Below are positions 1 through 5,455 of a stretch of 6,610 bases of DNA, one piece after another. Location of the stretch: contig SLMR01000242.1 of assembly GCA_007133445.1 (NCBI GenBank), forward strand, positions 1 through 6,610, given 5' to 3'. Below the pieces are notes generated by a model, which was not told where the DNA came from, did no database searches, and saw only the letters and a list, made by a program, of their open reading frames with translations. Position numbers and translations under genes: made by a program. Source of the stretch: Aquisalimonas sp. GTDB taxonomy: Bacteria > Pseudomonadota > Gammaproteobacteria > Nitrococcales > Aquisalimonadaceae. Position 1 is the first letter of the stretch. Every line of letters starts with the position of its first letter.

Positions 1-211
1 CCATGTTCCGGAACTTCTGGTGATGACGGTCTGTGCGCAGAACCTCGAGGACATGCACATGCAGCCGGGCATTGTCCGCTTCCAGTTGCTGCAGAAAAGG
101 CTTCTGGGCCTGGCAGTGCGGGCAGTCCACACTGGCGAACACGTACATGTTGAGGGGCTGGTCGGCCGAAACCGCGAATGCCAGCAACAGCCCGGGCAGA
201 AGGAGGAGCAT
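1..211 (-). CDS. Exported thioredoxin-fold protein, N-terminal part (cut by window edge)
   Basis: The 70 visible codons encode a hydrophobic leader (MLLLLPGLLLAFAVSA, probable cleavage before DQP) followed by a beta-strand (NMYVFASVD), the redox motif CPHC at residues 30-33 and an amphipathic helix (QAQKPFLQQLEAD). This is the start of a thioredoxin-fold domain, so the protein is probably a periplasmic thiol-disulfide or thioredoxin-like protein; its substrate cannot be told. The C-terminal end lies outside the window. The start is uncertain. ATG at 211 has AGG about 7 bases upstream but gives a signal peptide with no basic residue. TTG at 217 would give MRMLLLLPG, a better n-region, and an in-frame ATG at 274 (preceded by GAGG) would add 21 residues. 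Membership of the thioredoxin superfamily is fairly sure from the CPHC context; the exact subfamily is not. Confidence 0.75.
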   Translation of the reverse strand, partial: MLLLLPGLLLAFAVSADQPLNMYVFASVDCPHCQAQKPFLQQLEADNARLHVHVLEVLRTDRHHQKFRNM

Positions 212-303
212 TCTCAAACCTGGAATTACCGGAAACCGGGACCTGGTGCTGACGTGAGTTTCGTGACACCGCATCCTCGGTCACCCTGTGGTTGCCTGCA
301 CCG

Positions 304-317
304 CCGCAGGCCTGCGG
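304..317. repeat. Perfect 14-base palindrome CCGCAGG/CCTGCGG
   Basis: CCGCAGG is followed directly by its reverse complement CCTGCGG with no spacer. It lies in the divergent intergenic region and directly abuts a second inverted repeat. It could be an operator for a dimeric regulator; no known operator consensus was recognised. Confidence 0.6.
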
Positions 318-343
318 ACACCGGGGATTGCCCGACCCGGTGT
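318..343. repeat. Inverted repeat ACACCGGG-10 nt-CCCGGTGT
   Basis: Eight-base perfect arms at 318-325 and 336-343 are separated by 10 bases. There is no T-run after it, so a rho-independent terminator is unlikely. Its position directly next to the 304-317 palindrome, about 120 bases upstream of the dioxygenase start, suits a regulatory site or a hairpin in a leader, but this is inference. Confidence 0.6.
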
Positions 344-422
344 TGATGGTATGCCACAGCTTAGGCTCTACCCAGGGGCGCTCCCATTGACCAGCGTCAT
401 GTCGTCGGCTACTCAGCGAGCA

Positions 423-428
423 TATACT
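423..428 (+). promoter_or_regulatory. Probable -10 box (TATACT) for the persulfide dioxygenase gene
   Basis: TATACT matches the sigma-70 -10 consensus at five of six bases and lies about 36 bases before the start codon in an otherwise GC-rich gap. No good -35 box stands 16-18 bases upstream; the nearest TTGACC (387-392) is 30 bases away. The promoter may therefore depend on an activator, or the match may be chance. Confidence 0.4.
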
Positions 429-463
429 CATCTCCTGCGTCGGTTGCTCACCTGGAGGTCGGC

Positions 464-1357
464 ATGCGCCCGGAAGTGACCCCTTTCTTCCACGACGACA
501 CCAGTACATGGTCCTACATTGTCGCCCCTCCGGAAGGCGACACCGCGATCATCATCGACCCGGTACTCGACTTCGATTACAAGGCAGCCCGCACCTGGAC
601 GGAAACGGCGGACAAGCTGCTCGCGTTCGTGCGCGAGCGCGGCTACCGGGTGGAATGGATACTCGAGACACACGCCCATGCAGACCACATCTCCGCCGCT
701 CCGTACCTGAAAAGGGAACTGGGCGCCAAAGTGGCCATCGGCGAAGGCATCCGAGAGGTGCAGGAACGCTTTAGCAAGGTGTTCAATCTGGCCGGCGAGC
801 AGCAGCCCGGCGGGGAGGATTTCGACCGACTGCTCGCGGAGGGCGAGGTCATCCAGGCCGGAGACCTGGAGATCAAGGTGCTCCACACGCCCGGGCACAC
901 CTCGGACAGCAACAGCTTCCTGATCGGCGATGCCGTATTCGTCGGCGACACGCTGTTCCCGCCGGACGTAGGGACCGCGCGCGCGGACTTCCCTGGTGGC
1001 GACGCCGGCCTGCTGTTCGATGCCATCCAGAAACTGCTGGCATTGCCTGACGACACCCGCATGTTCGTCTGCCACGACTATGTGCCGGAAGGGCGAGAGC
1101 CCCGTTGCCAAACCTCGGTCGCGGAACAACGGGGGAACAACATCCACGTCGGGGGCGACCGGTCGCGGGATGATTATGTGGCCATGCGAAGCGAGCGCGA
1201 CGCCGGCCTGCCCATGCCGCGGTTGATCATCCCGTCGGTCCAGATCAACATGCGCGCCGGCAAGTTACCGCCCGCCGAGAGCAACCAGACCCATTACCTG
1301 AAGGTCCCGATCAACCTGCTCGGCAGCCCCCCGGGGAAGCGCAGCGGGCACGACTGA
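464..1357 (+). CDS. Persulfide dioxygenase, Blh-like metallo-beta-lactamase-fold protein
   Basis: This 297-residue protein has the metallo-beta-lactamase fold. Visible metal-site motifs are H70-A-H72-A-D74-H75 (THAHADH), H145 in HTPGHT, D162 in VGDTLF and H204 in FVCHDY. The run DVGTARADFPGG (residues 168-179) is characteristic of the ETHE1/Blh persulfide dioxygenase group rather than of glyoxalase II. These mononuclear iron enzymes oxidise glutathione persulfide with O2 to sulfite and glutathione in the cytoplasm, as part of sulfide detoxification or sulfur oxidation. The length fits the single-domain Blh type; no rhodanese domain is fused. The start ATG is supported by GGAGG at 454-458, five bases upstream. 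A BigR-type regulator or sulfide:quinone oxidoreductase, common partners of blh, is not seen in the window. The family is confident; substrate specificity is inferred. Confidence 0.88.
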   Translation: MRPEVTPFFHDDTSTWSYIVAPPEGDTAIIIDPVLDFDYKAARTWTETADKLLAFVRERGYRVEWILETHAHADHISAAPYLKRELGAKVAIGEGIREVQERFSKVFNLAGEQQPGGEDFDRLLAEGEVIQAGDLEIKVLHTPGHTSDSNSFLIGDAVFVGDTLFPPDVGTARADFPGGDAGLLFDAIQKLLALPDDTRMFVCHDYVPEGREPRCQTSVAEQRGNNIHVGGDRSRDDYVAMRSERDAGLPMPRLIIPSVQINMRAGKLPPAESNQTHYLKVPINLLGSPPGKRSGHD

Positions 1358-1361
1358 GCGG

Positions 1362-1388
1362 TCAGCCGCAGGTTGCGCATGTACCCAT
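1362..1388 (-). CDS. Possible mini-ORF encoding MGTCATCG
   Basis: An ATG with a textbook Shine-Dalgarno sequence (AAGGAG at 1395-1400, six bases upstream) opens an eight-codon frame, M-G-T-C-A-T-C-G, ended by TGA. It lies 64 bases beyond the rtcB stop on the same strand and is antisense to the gap just after the dioxygenase stop. The two cysteines form a CxxC motif. It could be a tiny metal- or thiol-binding peptide, a leader peptide, a gene remnant or chance. No family was recognised. Reading through the TGA gives about 16 more residues that overlap the dioxygenase gene antisense and look non-coding. Confidence 0.2.
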   Translation of the reverse strand: MGTCATCG

Positions 1389-1452
1389 GGCTCTCTCCTT
1401 CGGCTGGACTGCCTGTGGTAAATGGAATCTCGCCCGGTGCCCTCCCGGCGGA

Positions 1453-2883
1453 TCAACCCTTGATGCAGACCATCGGCACCAGTCGCGCGACCTTGCGCGC
1501 GAGACCGGCCCCTTCAGCGGCGTCGACCACGGAGGCCACGTCCTTGTAGGCACCGGGGGCCTCCTCCGCCACGCCGCGCGGACTGGGGCTGCGGATGACA
1601 ATCCCCCGCTCGGCCAGTGCGTCGATCAGCTGCCGACCCTGCCAGCGACGGCTCGCCTGGCGCCGGCTCATGGCACGACCGGCGCCATGGCAGGCGGAGG
1701 AGAAGGCCAGCGACTCGCTGGCCGCCATGCCGGCGAGTACGTAGCTTGCGGTTCCCATGGACCCGCCGACGAGAACGGGCTGGCCGGTCTCGGCGAACGC
1801 ACGGGGCAGTTCGGGATGTCCGGGCCCGAAGGCGCGCGTCGCCCCCTTGCGATGCACGAACAGACGGCGGTGCTGGCCGTCAATCTCGTGGACCTCTTCC
1901 TTGCAGGTATTGTGCGAGACGTCGTAGAGCAACCGGAGCTTCGCCGCCGGGAGCACCCCGGCAAGGACCTGGCGCGCCAGGTGAGTGATGATCTGGCGGT
2001 TAGCCAGGGCGCAATTGATGGCCGACCGCATTGCCCCCAGGTACTCCTGACCCAGATCGGAGTTGATGGGGGCACAGGCTAGCTCCCGCTCGGGCAGGGC
2101 GATGCCGTACTCATGGGCAGACAGCGCCATACGCTTGAGAAACTCGCCGCCGATCTGGTGCCCGAGACCGCGTGAACCGCAGTGAATGCTGATCACGACC
2201 TGGTCCCTGACCAAGCCGAAGGCCGCAGCCGTCGGTTCGTCCAGGATCTCCGCGACCTTCTGCACCTCCAGATAATGGTTTCCGGAACCCAGCGTTCCCA
2301 TCTCCGCGCGCTGGCGCTCTCGCGCCTCCGCGGAAATCACGGCAGGCACTGCTCCGGCCATCATGCCGCGTTCCTCGATATGCTCCAGATCCTGCTCCTC
2401 GCCCCAGCCGCAGCTCACCGCCCAGGCGGCGCCGCCGGACAGCATCGCGTCCATGGCGTCCTCGTCGAGGCGAATCTCGCCGCGGCTGCCCAGGCCGGCC
2501 GGAATGGCCGCGAACAGGGCGTCGGCGAGTTCCGCCTTGTGCGCCTCGACCTGGTCGCTCCCCACTCCGGTCAGCAGCGTTCGCACGCCGCAGGAGATGT
2601 CGAACCCCACGCCGCCCGCGGAGACCACTCCGCCCAACTCGGGATCGAACGCCGCCACGCCGCCGATGGGAAAGCCGTAGCCCCAATGCGCATCGGGCAT
2701 GGCGTAAGAAGCCTTGACGATGCCGGGCAGGCGGGCCACGTTGGTGACTTGTTCAAACACCTTGTCATCCATGCCCGCCACCAGCGCCGCGTCGGCATAG
2801 AGCACGCCGGGGACGCGCATACCCCCGTCCGGCGCAATATGCCACTCCCACGGGCCCTGCCGGATCAGTCGATTGGTATCCAT
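1453..2883 (-). CDS. rtcB: RNA-splicing/repair ligase RtcB (archaeal-type, 476 aa)
   Basis: RtcB joins RNA 2',3'-cyclic phosphate or 3'-phosphate ends to 5'-OH ends, using GTP and Mn2+ through a guanylylated histidine. The protein aligns from memory almost end to end with Pyrococcus RtcB (MRVPGVLYAD, GYGFPIGGVAAFD, HRKGATRAF, AEEAPGAYK). Counting from ATG 2883, the active-site residues are D95 and C98 (GFDISCGVR), H203 (GSGNHYLEVQ), H234 (HCGSRGLGHQ), H324 (DVSHN) and the guanylylation site H399 (SACHGAGR); all are present, so it should be active. An upstream in-frame ATG at 2907 would add eight residues and overlap the archease gene. ATG 2883 is preferred because it starts five bases after the archease stop and fits the family length. 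No strong Shine-Dalgarno is visible, so translation may be coupled to archease. It is the last clear gene of the minus-strand operon. Confidence 0.96.
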   Translation of the reverse strand: MDTNRLIRQGPWEWHIAPDGGMRVPGVLYADAALVAGMDDKVFEQVTNVARLPGIVKASYAMPDAHWGYGFPIGGVAAFDPELGGVVSAGGVGFDISCGVRTLLTGVGSDQVEAHKAELADALFAAIPAGLGSRGEIRLDEDAMDAMLSGGAAWAVSCGWGEEQDLEHIEERGMMAGAVPAVISAEARERQRAEMGTLGSGNHYLEVQKVAEILDEPTAAAFGLVRDQVVISIHCGSRGLGHQIGGEFLKRMALSAHEYGIALPERELACAPINSDLGQEYLGAMRSAINCALANRQIITHLARQVLAGVLPAAKLRLLYDVSHNTCKEEVHEIDGQHRRLFVHRKGATRAFGPGHPELPRAFAETGQPVLVGGSMGTASYVLAGMAASESLAFSSACHGAGRAMSRRQASRRWQGRQLIDALAERGIVIRSPSPRGVAEEAPGAYKDVASVVDAAEGAGLARKVARLVPMVCIKG

Positions 2884-2888
2884 GACAC

Positions 2889-3353
2889 TCAGACATCCAC
2901 CACGCATTCGGCCACGCAGGCGCCGGCGTCATCGCGGCAGACGCGCAGGCCGGTCAGCGTGGCACCCTTGATTTCCACCGCCGGCTGGTGACGGGCCATA
3001 TCGATGGTCTCGCCCCACACCCGGGCGGTCAGCCGCAGGTGCTCGATCACGACGTCGAACCCGGAGAACAGCATGCGGCGGGTCGCCATGGCATAGACCA
3101 GCGAGTCGATCCAGTTGATCAACAGGAACTCCTCGTCGGCCCCGTCACAGACCAGCGTCATCTCTGTCACGGGACGCACACGGGAGGGCTCGCAGATCAC
3201 CGCTGTCATCGCTAGCGCCGCCTGTTGAAACGCCGTTTCCAGGTCCGGCCCGACACCACGGATCCCGATATCGGCTTCATGATGAAAATGCTCCCAACGC
3301 GCCCGAATCGCTTTGTTGTCCTCCAAAAGCGCCTCACGACTCCCATTGGCCAT
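2889..3353 (-). CDS. Archease, RtcB activator
   Basis: Archease stimulates RtcB by speeding its guanylylation and multiple turnover, and widens nucleotide use. The 154-residue product carries the family hallmarks WEHFHHEADIGIRG (residues 20-33, acidic metal-site residue D28), LINWIDSLVYAM (78-89), VEIKGATLTGLRV (126-138) and the C-terminal VVDV with D153, the other conserved acidic residue. Homologues usually begin just before the WEH segment, so the first 16-18 residues (MANGSREALLEDNKAI) are an extension. ATG 3353 is the only good start; it lies nine bases after the upstream CBS gene stop, with a weak Shine-Dalgarno. The gene ends five bases before rtcB, so the pair is almost certainly co-transcribed and probably translationally coupled. 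Confidence 0.93.
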   Translation of the reverse strand: MANGSREALLEDNKAIRARWEHFHHEADIGIRGVGPDLETAFQQAALAMTAVICEPSRVRPVTEMTLVCDGADEEFLLINWIDSLVYAMATRRMLFSGFDVVIEHLRLTARVWGETIDMARHQPAVEIKGATLTGLRVCRDDAGACVAECVVDV

Positions 3354-3362
3354 GGTGATGCT

Positions 3363-3902
3363 TCAGTCCGCGGCCGAGTGTGACGGTCGACGGCGGAACT
3401 CCAGGTCGCGCTGGCGTTCTACCATCGCTGCCAGATCGTCAAGCAACTCCGCCAACAAGCCGAGCACGTCGTCGGCGGTAATGATCCCGACAAGAACTCC
3501 GCTCCCGCTCGTCACCGGGACGCGCCGGACTCCCTTGCGCTGCATCAACTCAAGGGCATCGAACAGGCTGTTGTCCTCGCGCGCAAGCACCGGTGGCTCC
3601 GTCACCAGGTCCCCCACGGTCATGGCGTCGGGGTCGAGTGCGGTCGCCATGATCTCGATCACCAGATCGCGGTCGGTGACGATCCCGACGGGGTGGGATT
3701 GCCCATCCCGCTCCTCCACCACGACGACGGTACCGACGTGGTGGCGACGCATCAGCAAGGCCGCCTCGGTGGCGGTCTCATCATCCGATAATTCCCGTCT
3801 CCCGCAAGCATTCGCTCGACCACCACACCGCCGTCCAGCGCCGAATTTTCCGCGATCTGACGGGCCGGTGCCTGCAGGATGCGCAGTCCGGTCCGCAGGC
3901 AC
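3363..3902 (-). CDS. CBS-domain protein with damaged 5' end
   Basis: The product holds a tandem CBS (Bateman) pair, a cytoplasmic module that often binds adenine nucleotides. CBS 1 covers about residues 40-88 (ETATEAALLMRRHHVGTVVV, then GIVTDRDL at 73-80). CBS 2 covers about 93-150 (MTVGDLVTEPPV, GVRRVPV, GIITADDV at 139-146). A charged tail follows. The usual opening strand of CBS 1 is missing. The first ~39 residues, read from a GTG at 3902, look like no protein and are an out-of-frame reading of a groEL remnant on the same strand. The gene was therefore probably truncated by a deletion. Translation may instead begin at ATG 3752, which overlaps by one base the TGA closing the GroEL reading frame (TGATG), giving 129 residues without most of CBS 1. 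It ends nine bases before archease. A regulatory or energy-sensing role is only inferred. Confidence 0.75.
   Translation of the reverse strand: MPADRTAHPAGTGPSDRGKFGAGRRCGGRANACGRRELSDDETATEAALLMRRHHVGTVVVVEERDGQSHPVGIVTDRDLVIEIMATALDPDAMTVGDLVTEPPVLAREDNSLFDALELMQRKGVRRVPVTSGSGVLVGIITADDVLGLLAELLDDLAAMVERQRDLEFRRRPSHSAAD
3752..3898 (-). pseudogene. Remnant of a GroEL-family chaperonin gene (internal fragment)
   Basis: A minus-strand frame different from the CBS frame encodes 37 residues (3898-3788) that match the late equatorial region of GroEL: RTGLRIL, then QAPARQIAENS, DGGVVVERM and AGDGNY. The corresponding E. coli stretch is MEAPLRQIVLN...GGDGNYGYN, around residues 450-480. A few residues between RIL and QAP seem to be missing. 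The apical and intermediate domains, the ATP-binding start and the remaining ~65 C-terminal residues are absent. After AGDGNY the frame enters sequence that encodes the CBS domain in another frame, and it stops at the TGA at 3752-3754. It begins about 33 bases after the hsp20 stop. The piece is probably a relic of a chaperonin paralogue once present between hsp20 and the CBS gene. The fragment is too short to fold as a chaperonin. Confidence 0.8.
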
Positions 3903-3905
3903 CAG

Positions 3906-3917
3906 CCGCCATGGCGG
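3906..3917. repeat. Perfect 12-base palindrome CCGCCATGGCGG
   Basis: It lies in the 29-base space between the hsp20 stop and the GTG of the CBS frame, at the upstream border of the groEL remnant. No T-run follows, so it is not a clear terminator. It may form a small mRNA hairpin, or may mark the deletion junction. Confidence 0.4.
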
Positions 3918-3931
3918 GGGCTACCGCCACC

Positions 3932-4438
3932 CTATTCCACCTTGATCCGGTGGCGCCGGACTTCATTGACCTTCGGTAGCGTCAGCTCCAGGATGCCGTT
4001 CTCGAATCGAGCCCTGGCCTTGTCTGCATCCACCTCGCTCGGAAGTGCGACGGTACGCTCGAACTCGCCGTGGCTGATCTCCCGCCGAAAGTACACACCC
4101 TCGTCCTTGGTTTCCTCGTGCCGGGAGCGACCACGGATCGTCACGAGGTTGTCCGTCACCGTCACATCAAGGTTGTCGCGTTCAATCCCGGGCAGCTCGG
4201 CGCGGACAACGAGTTGCTTGTCCTGGTCGACAACGTCCACCTTCGGCATGCCCGCGGGAGGTTGCGGCCAGCGTCCGCGCAACGATTGTTCCGGAAAGGC
4301 CGACAACCACCGACGGGGCAACAGGTCGTCGAACCAGCGATCGTAGTCCTCGAACAATGCCGGCCACCTGTCACCGGATCTCGCAACTCCCGTTGGAGCC
4401 TTCCCCTCGCCCTTGGTCGGGTTCTTCTCCTGCACCAT
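3932..4438 (-). CDS. Hsp20/alpha-crystallin small heat-shock protein
   Basis: This 168-residue ATP-independent holdase binds unfolding proteins as large oligomers in the cytoplasm. The N-terminal arm (residues 1-63) contains aromatic segments such as LFEDYDRWFDDLLPRRW. The alpha-crystallin domain runs from about 64 to 158, with the landmarks VDVVDQDKQLVVRAELPGI, LVTIRGRSRHEE, YFRRE, GEFERTVALP and the signature FENGILELTLPK (145-156). The tail has the I-x-V motif (IKV, residues 165-167) that docks on neighbouring subunits. The reading frame stays open 36 codons further upstream, but ATG 4438 is chosen because AGGAGG lies seven bases before it (4446-4451) and the extension looks non-coding. 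It is the first gene of the minus-strand unit that includes the CBS, archease and rtcB genes, and follows a heat-type promoter and a possible RNA thermometer. Confidence 0.95.
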   Translation of the reverse strand: MVQEKNPTKGEGKAPTGVARSGDRWPALFEDYDRWFDDLLPRRWLSAFPEQSLRGRWPQPPAGMPKVDVVDQDKQLVVRAELPGIERDNLDVTVTDNLVTIRGRSRHEETKDEGVYFRREISHGEFERTVALPSEVDADKARARFENGILELTLPKVNEVRRHRIKVE

Positions 4439-4439
4439 G

Positions 4440-4508
4440 ATCAAACCTCCTGCGCTGTCCTCTGTCCGACTGACCGGTGCCTCCACCATGTTCCTCAGAA
4501 CTCTTGAT
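4440..4508 (-). promoter_or_regulatory. Possible ROSE-like RNA thermometer in the hsp20 leader
   Basis: In the hsp20 leader RNA, AUCAAGAGUUCUG (from 4508-4496) can pair with CAGGAGGUUUGAU (from 4452-4440), which contains the Shine-Dalgarno AGGAGG. Eleven of 13 positions pair, two of them G-U, with an internal A-G/G-G mismatch. UUCU faces AGGA of the ribosome site; ROSE thermometers use U-Y-G-C-U opposite AGGA, so this resembles that motif without the bulged G. A small hairpin, GGUG-GAGG-CACC, fits in the loop. ROSE elements typically precede hsp20 genes in proteobacteria. The pairing was found by eye and no folding energy was computed. Confidence 0.4.
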
Positions 4509-4523
4509 AGCACCGTTTCCACA

Positions 4524-4547
4524 AGGGGGTCATTGACGCCCGTCAAA
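4524..4547 (-). promoter_or_regulatory. Sigma-32-like heat-shock promoter for the hsp20 operon
   Basis: On the minus strand, TTTGACG (4547-4541) is followed after 11 bases by CCCCCT (4529-4524). The heat-shock sigma factor consensus is roughly CTTGAA, 11-16 bases, CCCCAT. The -10 element matches at five of six positions and is conspicuous in its C-run; the -35 element is a partial match. Transcription would begin near 4515, giving a leader of about 75 bases. Confidence 0.5.
4533..4546. repeat. Inverted repeat TTGACG-CC-CGTCAA overlapping the hsp20 promoter
   Basis: Six-base perfect arms with a two-base spacer overlap the -35 region of the proposed heat-shock promoter. It could be a repressor or activator site layered on that promoter, or a coincidence of a TTGAC-type box. 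It is not the CIRCE consensus (TTAGCACTC-N9-GAGTGCTAA). Confidence 0.5.
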
Positions 4548-4560
4548 GGAGATCAAGAAC

Positions 4561-4793
4561 GGCCGACCGAAGCCGTTGCCGGGCGGATTGCTCACGGGGC
4601 AACCACCACCGGCATGACAGCGTCTTCCAGCAGGTCAGGGGCTGCACCGACTCCTCGCGCAGGATCTAAAGGAAGCTGTTGCGGCTACCCGGCGGACACT
4701 CCTTCTGCAAGCGTTCGATCATCTCCTGGATCGGCTAACCCAGGGACGCGCCGATGCGCTTTGGCTTGCCACGGAAGAACCGCGAGACGTCAA
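4561..4793. other. Gap between ytoQ and hsp20; possible decayed minus-strand ORF
   Basis: No intact gene is supported here. On the minus strand one frame running from about 4797 to 4614 has strongly G/C-rich third positions and reads LIDVSRFFRGKPKRIGASLG, stop (TAG at 4737-4735), PIQEMIERLQKECPPGSRN, SFL, stop (TAG at 4668-4666), ILREESVQPLT. The segment MIERLQKECPPGSRNSFL would start at ATG 4722. It looks like a decayed gene with two amber stops, but I do not recognise the family. The facing plus-strand frame is open for about 60 codons yet has no start codon and little third-position GC bias. Confidence 0.3.
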
Positions 4794-5237
4794 TCAGGCC
4801 TTGGTGGTCACGTAGCGCAGAATCTCCACCACCTGCTGCGGCGTCTGCGCCCAGGCCATGGCCGAGGCGTCGACTTCCTTGAGGGGATGGATAACCTCCT
4901 CCGCGTGCAGGGTGATGTAGGGCTTGCCGAGTGCGGCGCAGTAGCCCGCGTCGAAGGCGGCGTTCCACTGCTTGTACTTGTCACCGAAACGCACGACCAC
5001 GATATCGGCCGCGCGGATCTGCGTCTGGGTACGGATGGCATTGACCTTGGCGGACTTGTGATCCCGCCAGAATCCGCTTGCTTCCGGCTCAAGCATGTCG
5101 CCGGCCGCATCACTGGCGTCGTGATCGGTCACCGCGGAGGTGAAGCGCACGGGGAGATCCAGGGCAGCGGCCCCGTCGCGGATCTGGTCACGCCAGTCGG
5201 TGTGGATTTCCCCCGAGAGATATACGGTCCAGGTCAT
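4794..5237 (-). CDS. ytoQ: YtoQ family protein
   Basis: The 147-residue product matches the YtoQ family of about 150 residues. Its N-terminus (VYLSGEIHTDWRDQI, residues 5-19) and core (DHKSAKVNAIRT, ADIVVVRFGDKYKQWNAAFDAG, ALGKPYITLH, HPLKEV) follow Bacillus YtoQ closely. The pattern of a Rossmann-like strand, then an acidic-rich turn and the D-x-G...A-x-G-K-P stretch resembles nucleoside 2-deoxyribosyltransferases, so the fold is probably related. The biochemical role of YtoQ is not known to me and none is claimed. ATG 5237 follows AAGGAGG (5242-5248) at four bases, an excellent start. It seems to be a single-gene unit transcribed away from the small membrane protein gene; the next minus-strand gene, hsp20, is 355 bases downstream. 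Confidence 0.9.
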   Translation of the reverse strand: MTWTVYLSGEIHTDWRDQIRDGAAALDLPVRFTSAVTDHDASDAAGDMLEPEASGFWRDHKSAKVNAIRTQTQIRAADIVVVRFGDKYKQWNAAFDAGYCAALGKPYITLHAEEVIHPLKEVDASAMAWAQTPQQVVEILRYVTTKA

Positions 5238-5455
5238 GGTACCTCCTTACCCGATTGCCAGAATTCGCACGCGAAACAACGTTTTCCAAGGGCGCAAGAT
5301 ACTAACACCTGCCGGCGGAACATTCAGTACGGCGCATTGGGCGACCCCACGAGACAGCGCCTCACCGGTCACCGAGAATCGATGCCGCCCTCTTGGCATT
5401 CCTCGCCCGGAACCTGTAAAACGGCGGACCTCACGCAACCGGACCGAGGGAGCCA
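5238..5455. other. Divergent intergenic region between ytoQ and small membrane protein gene
   Basis: No coding sequence is supported in these ~218 bases. The left edge carries the ytoQ Shine-Dalgarno sequence and the right end a sigma-70-like promoter for the plus-strand gene (listed separately). A weak minus-strand -10 candidate, TAGTAT near 5300, could serve ytoQ, but no matching -35 was found. Confidence 0.5.
5393..5420 (+). promoter_or_regulatory. Sigma-70-like promoter for the small membrane protein gene
   Basis: TTGGCA (5393-5398) and TGTAAA (5415-5420) are separated by 16 bases, matching five and four of six consensus positions. Transcription would start near 5427, about 29 bases before ATG 5456. 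Found by eye. Confidence 0.5.

Larger units (their letters stand above)
212..463. other. Divergent intergenic region with inverted repeats
   Basis: This gap lies between the divergent thioredoxin-like gene and the persulfide dioxygenase gene. I see no convincing gene in it, although the thioredoxin-like reading frame stays open back to an ATG at 274. It contains a 14-base palindrome and an adjacent 8-base inverted repeat (listed separately), and a good -10 box near its right end. It is probably the control region for one or both genes. Confidence 0.5.

Noticed and set aside
387..428. TTGACC and TATACT as a complete sigma-70 promoter
   Set aside because: The spacing is 30 bases, far beyond the 16-18 needed, so only the -10 box is listed.
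428..1147. A 239-codon minus-strand open frame
   Set aside because: It is antisense to the persulfide dioxygenase, whose metal-site motifs and ribosome site are clear.
1362..1388. TGA of the MGTCATCG frame read as selenocysteine
   Set aside because: The sequence beyond the TGA is antisense to the dioxygenase gene, does not resemble a selenoprotein, and no SECIS-like hairpin was evident.
2182..2991. A 269-codon plus-strand open frame
   Set aside because: It is entirely antisense to rtcB and the end of archease, which have all catalytic or signature residues. The translation has no recognisable domain.
4616..4812. Plus-strand frame of about 60 codons ending at the TAG near 4812
   Set aside because: It has no start codon or ribosome site and weak third-position GC bias, unlike the opposite strand.
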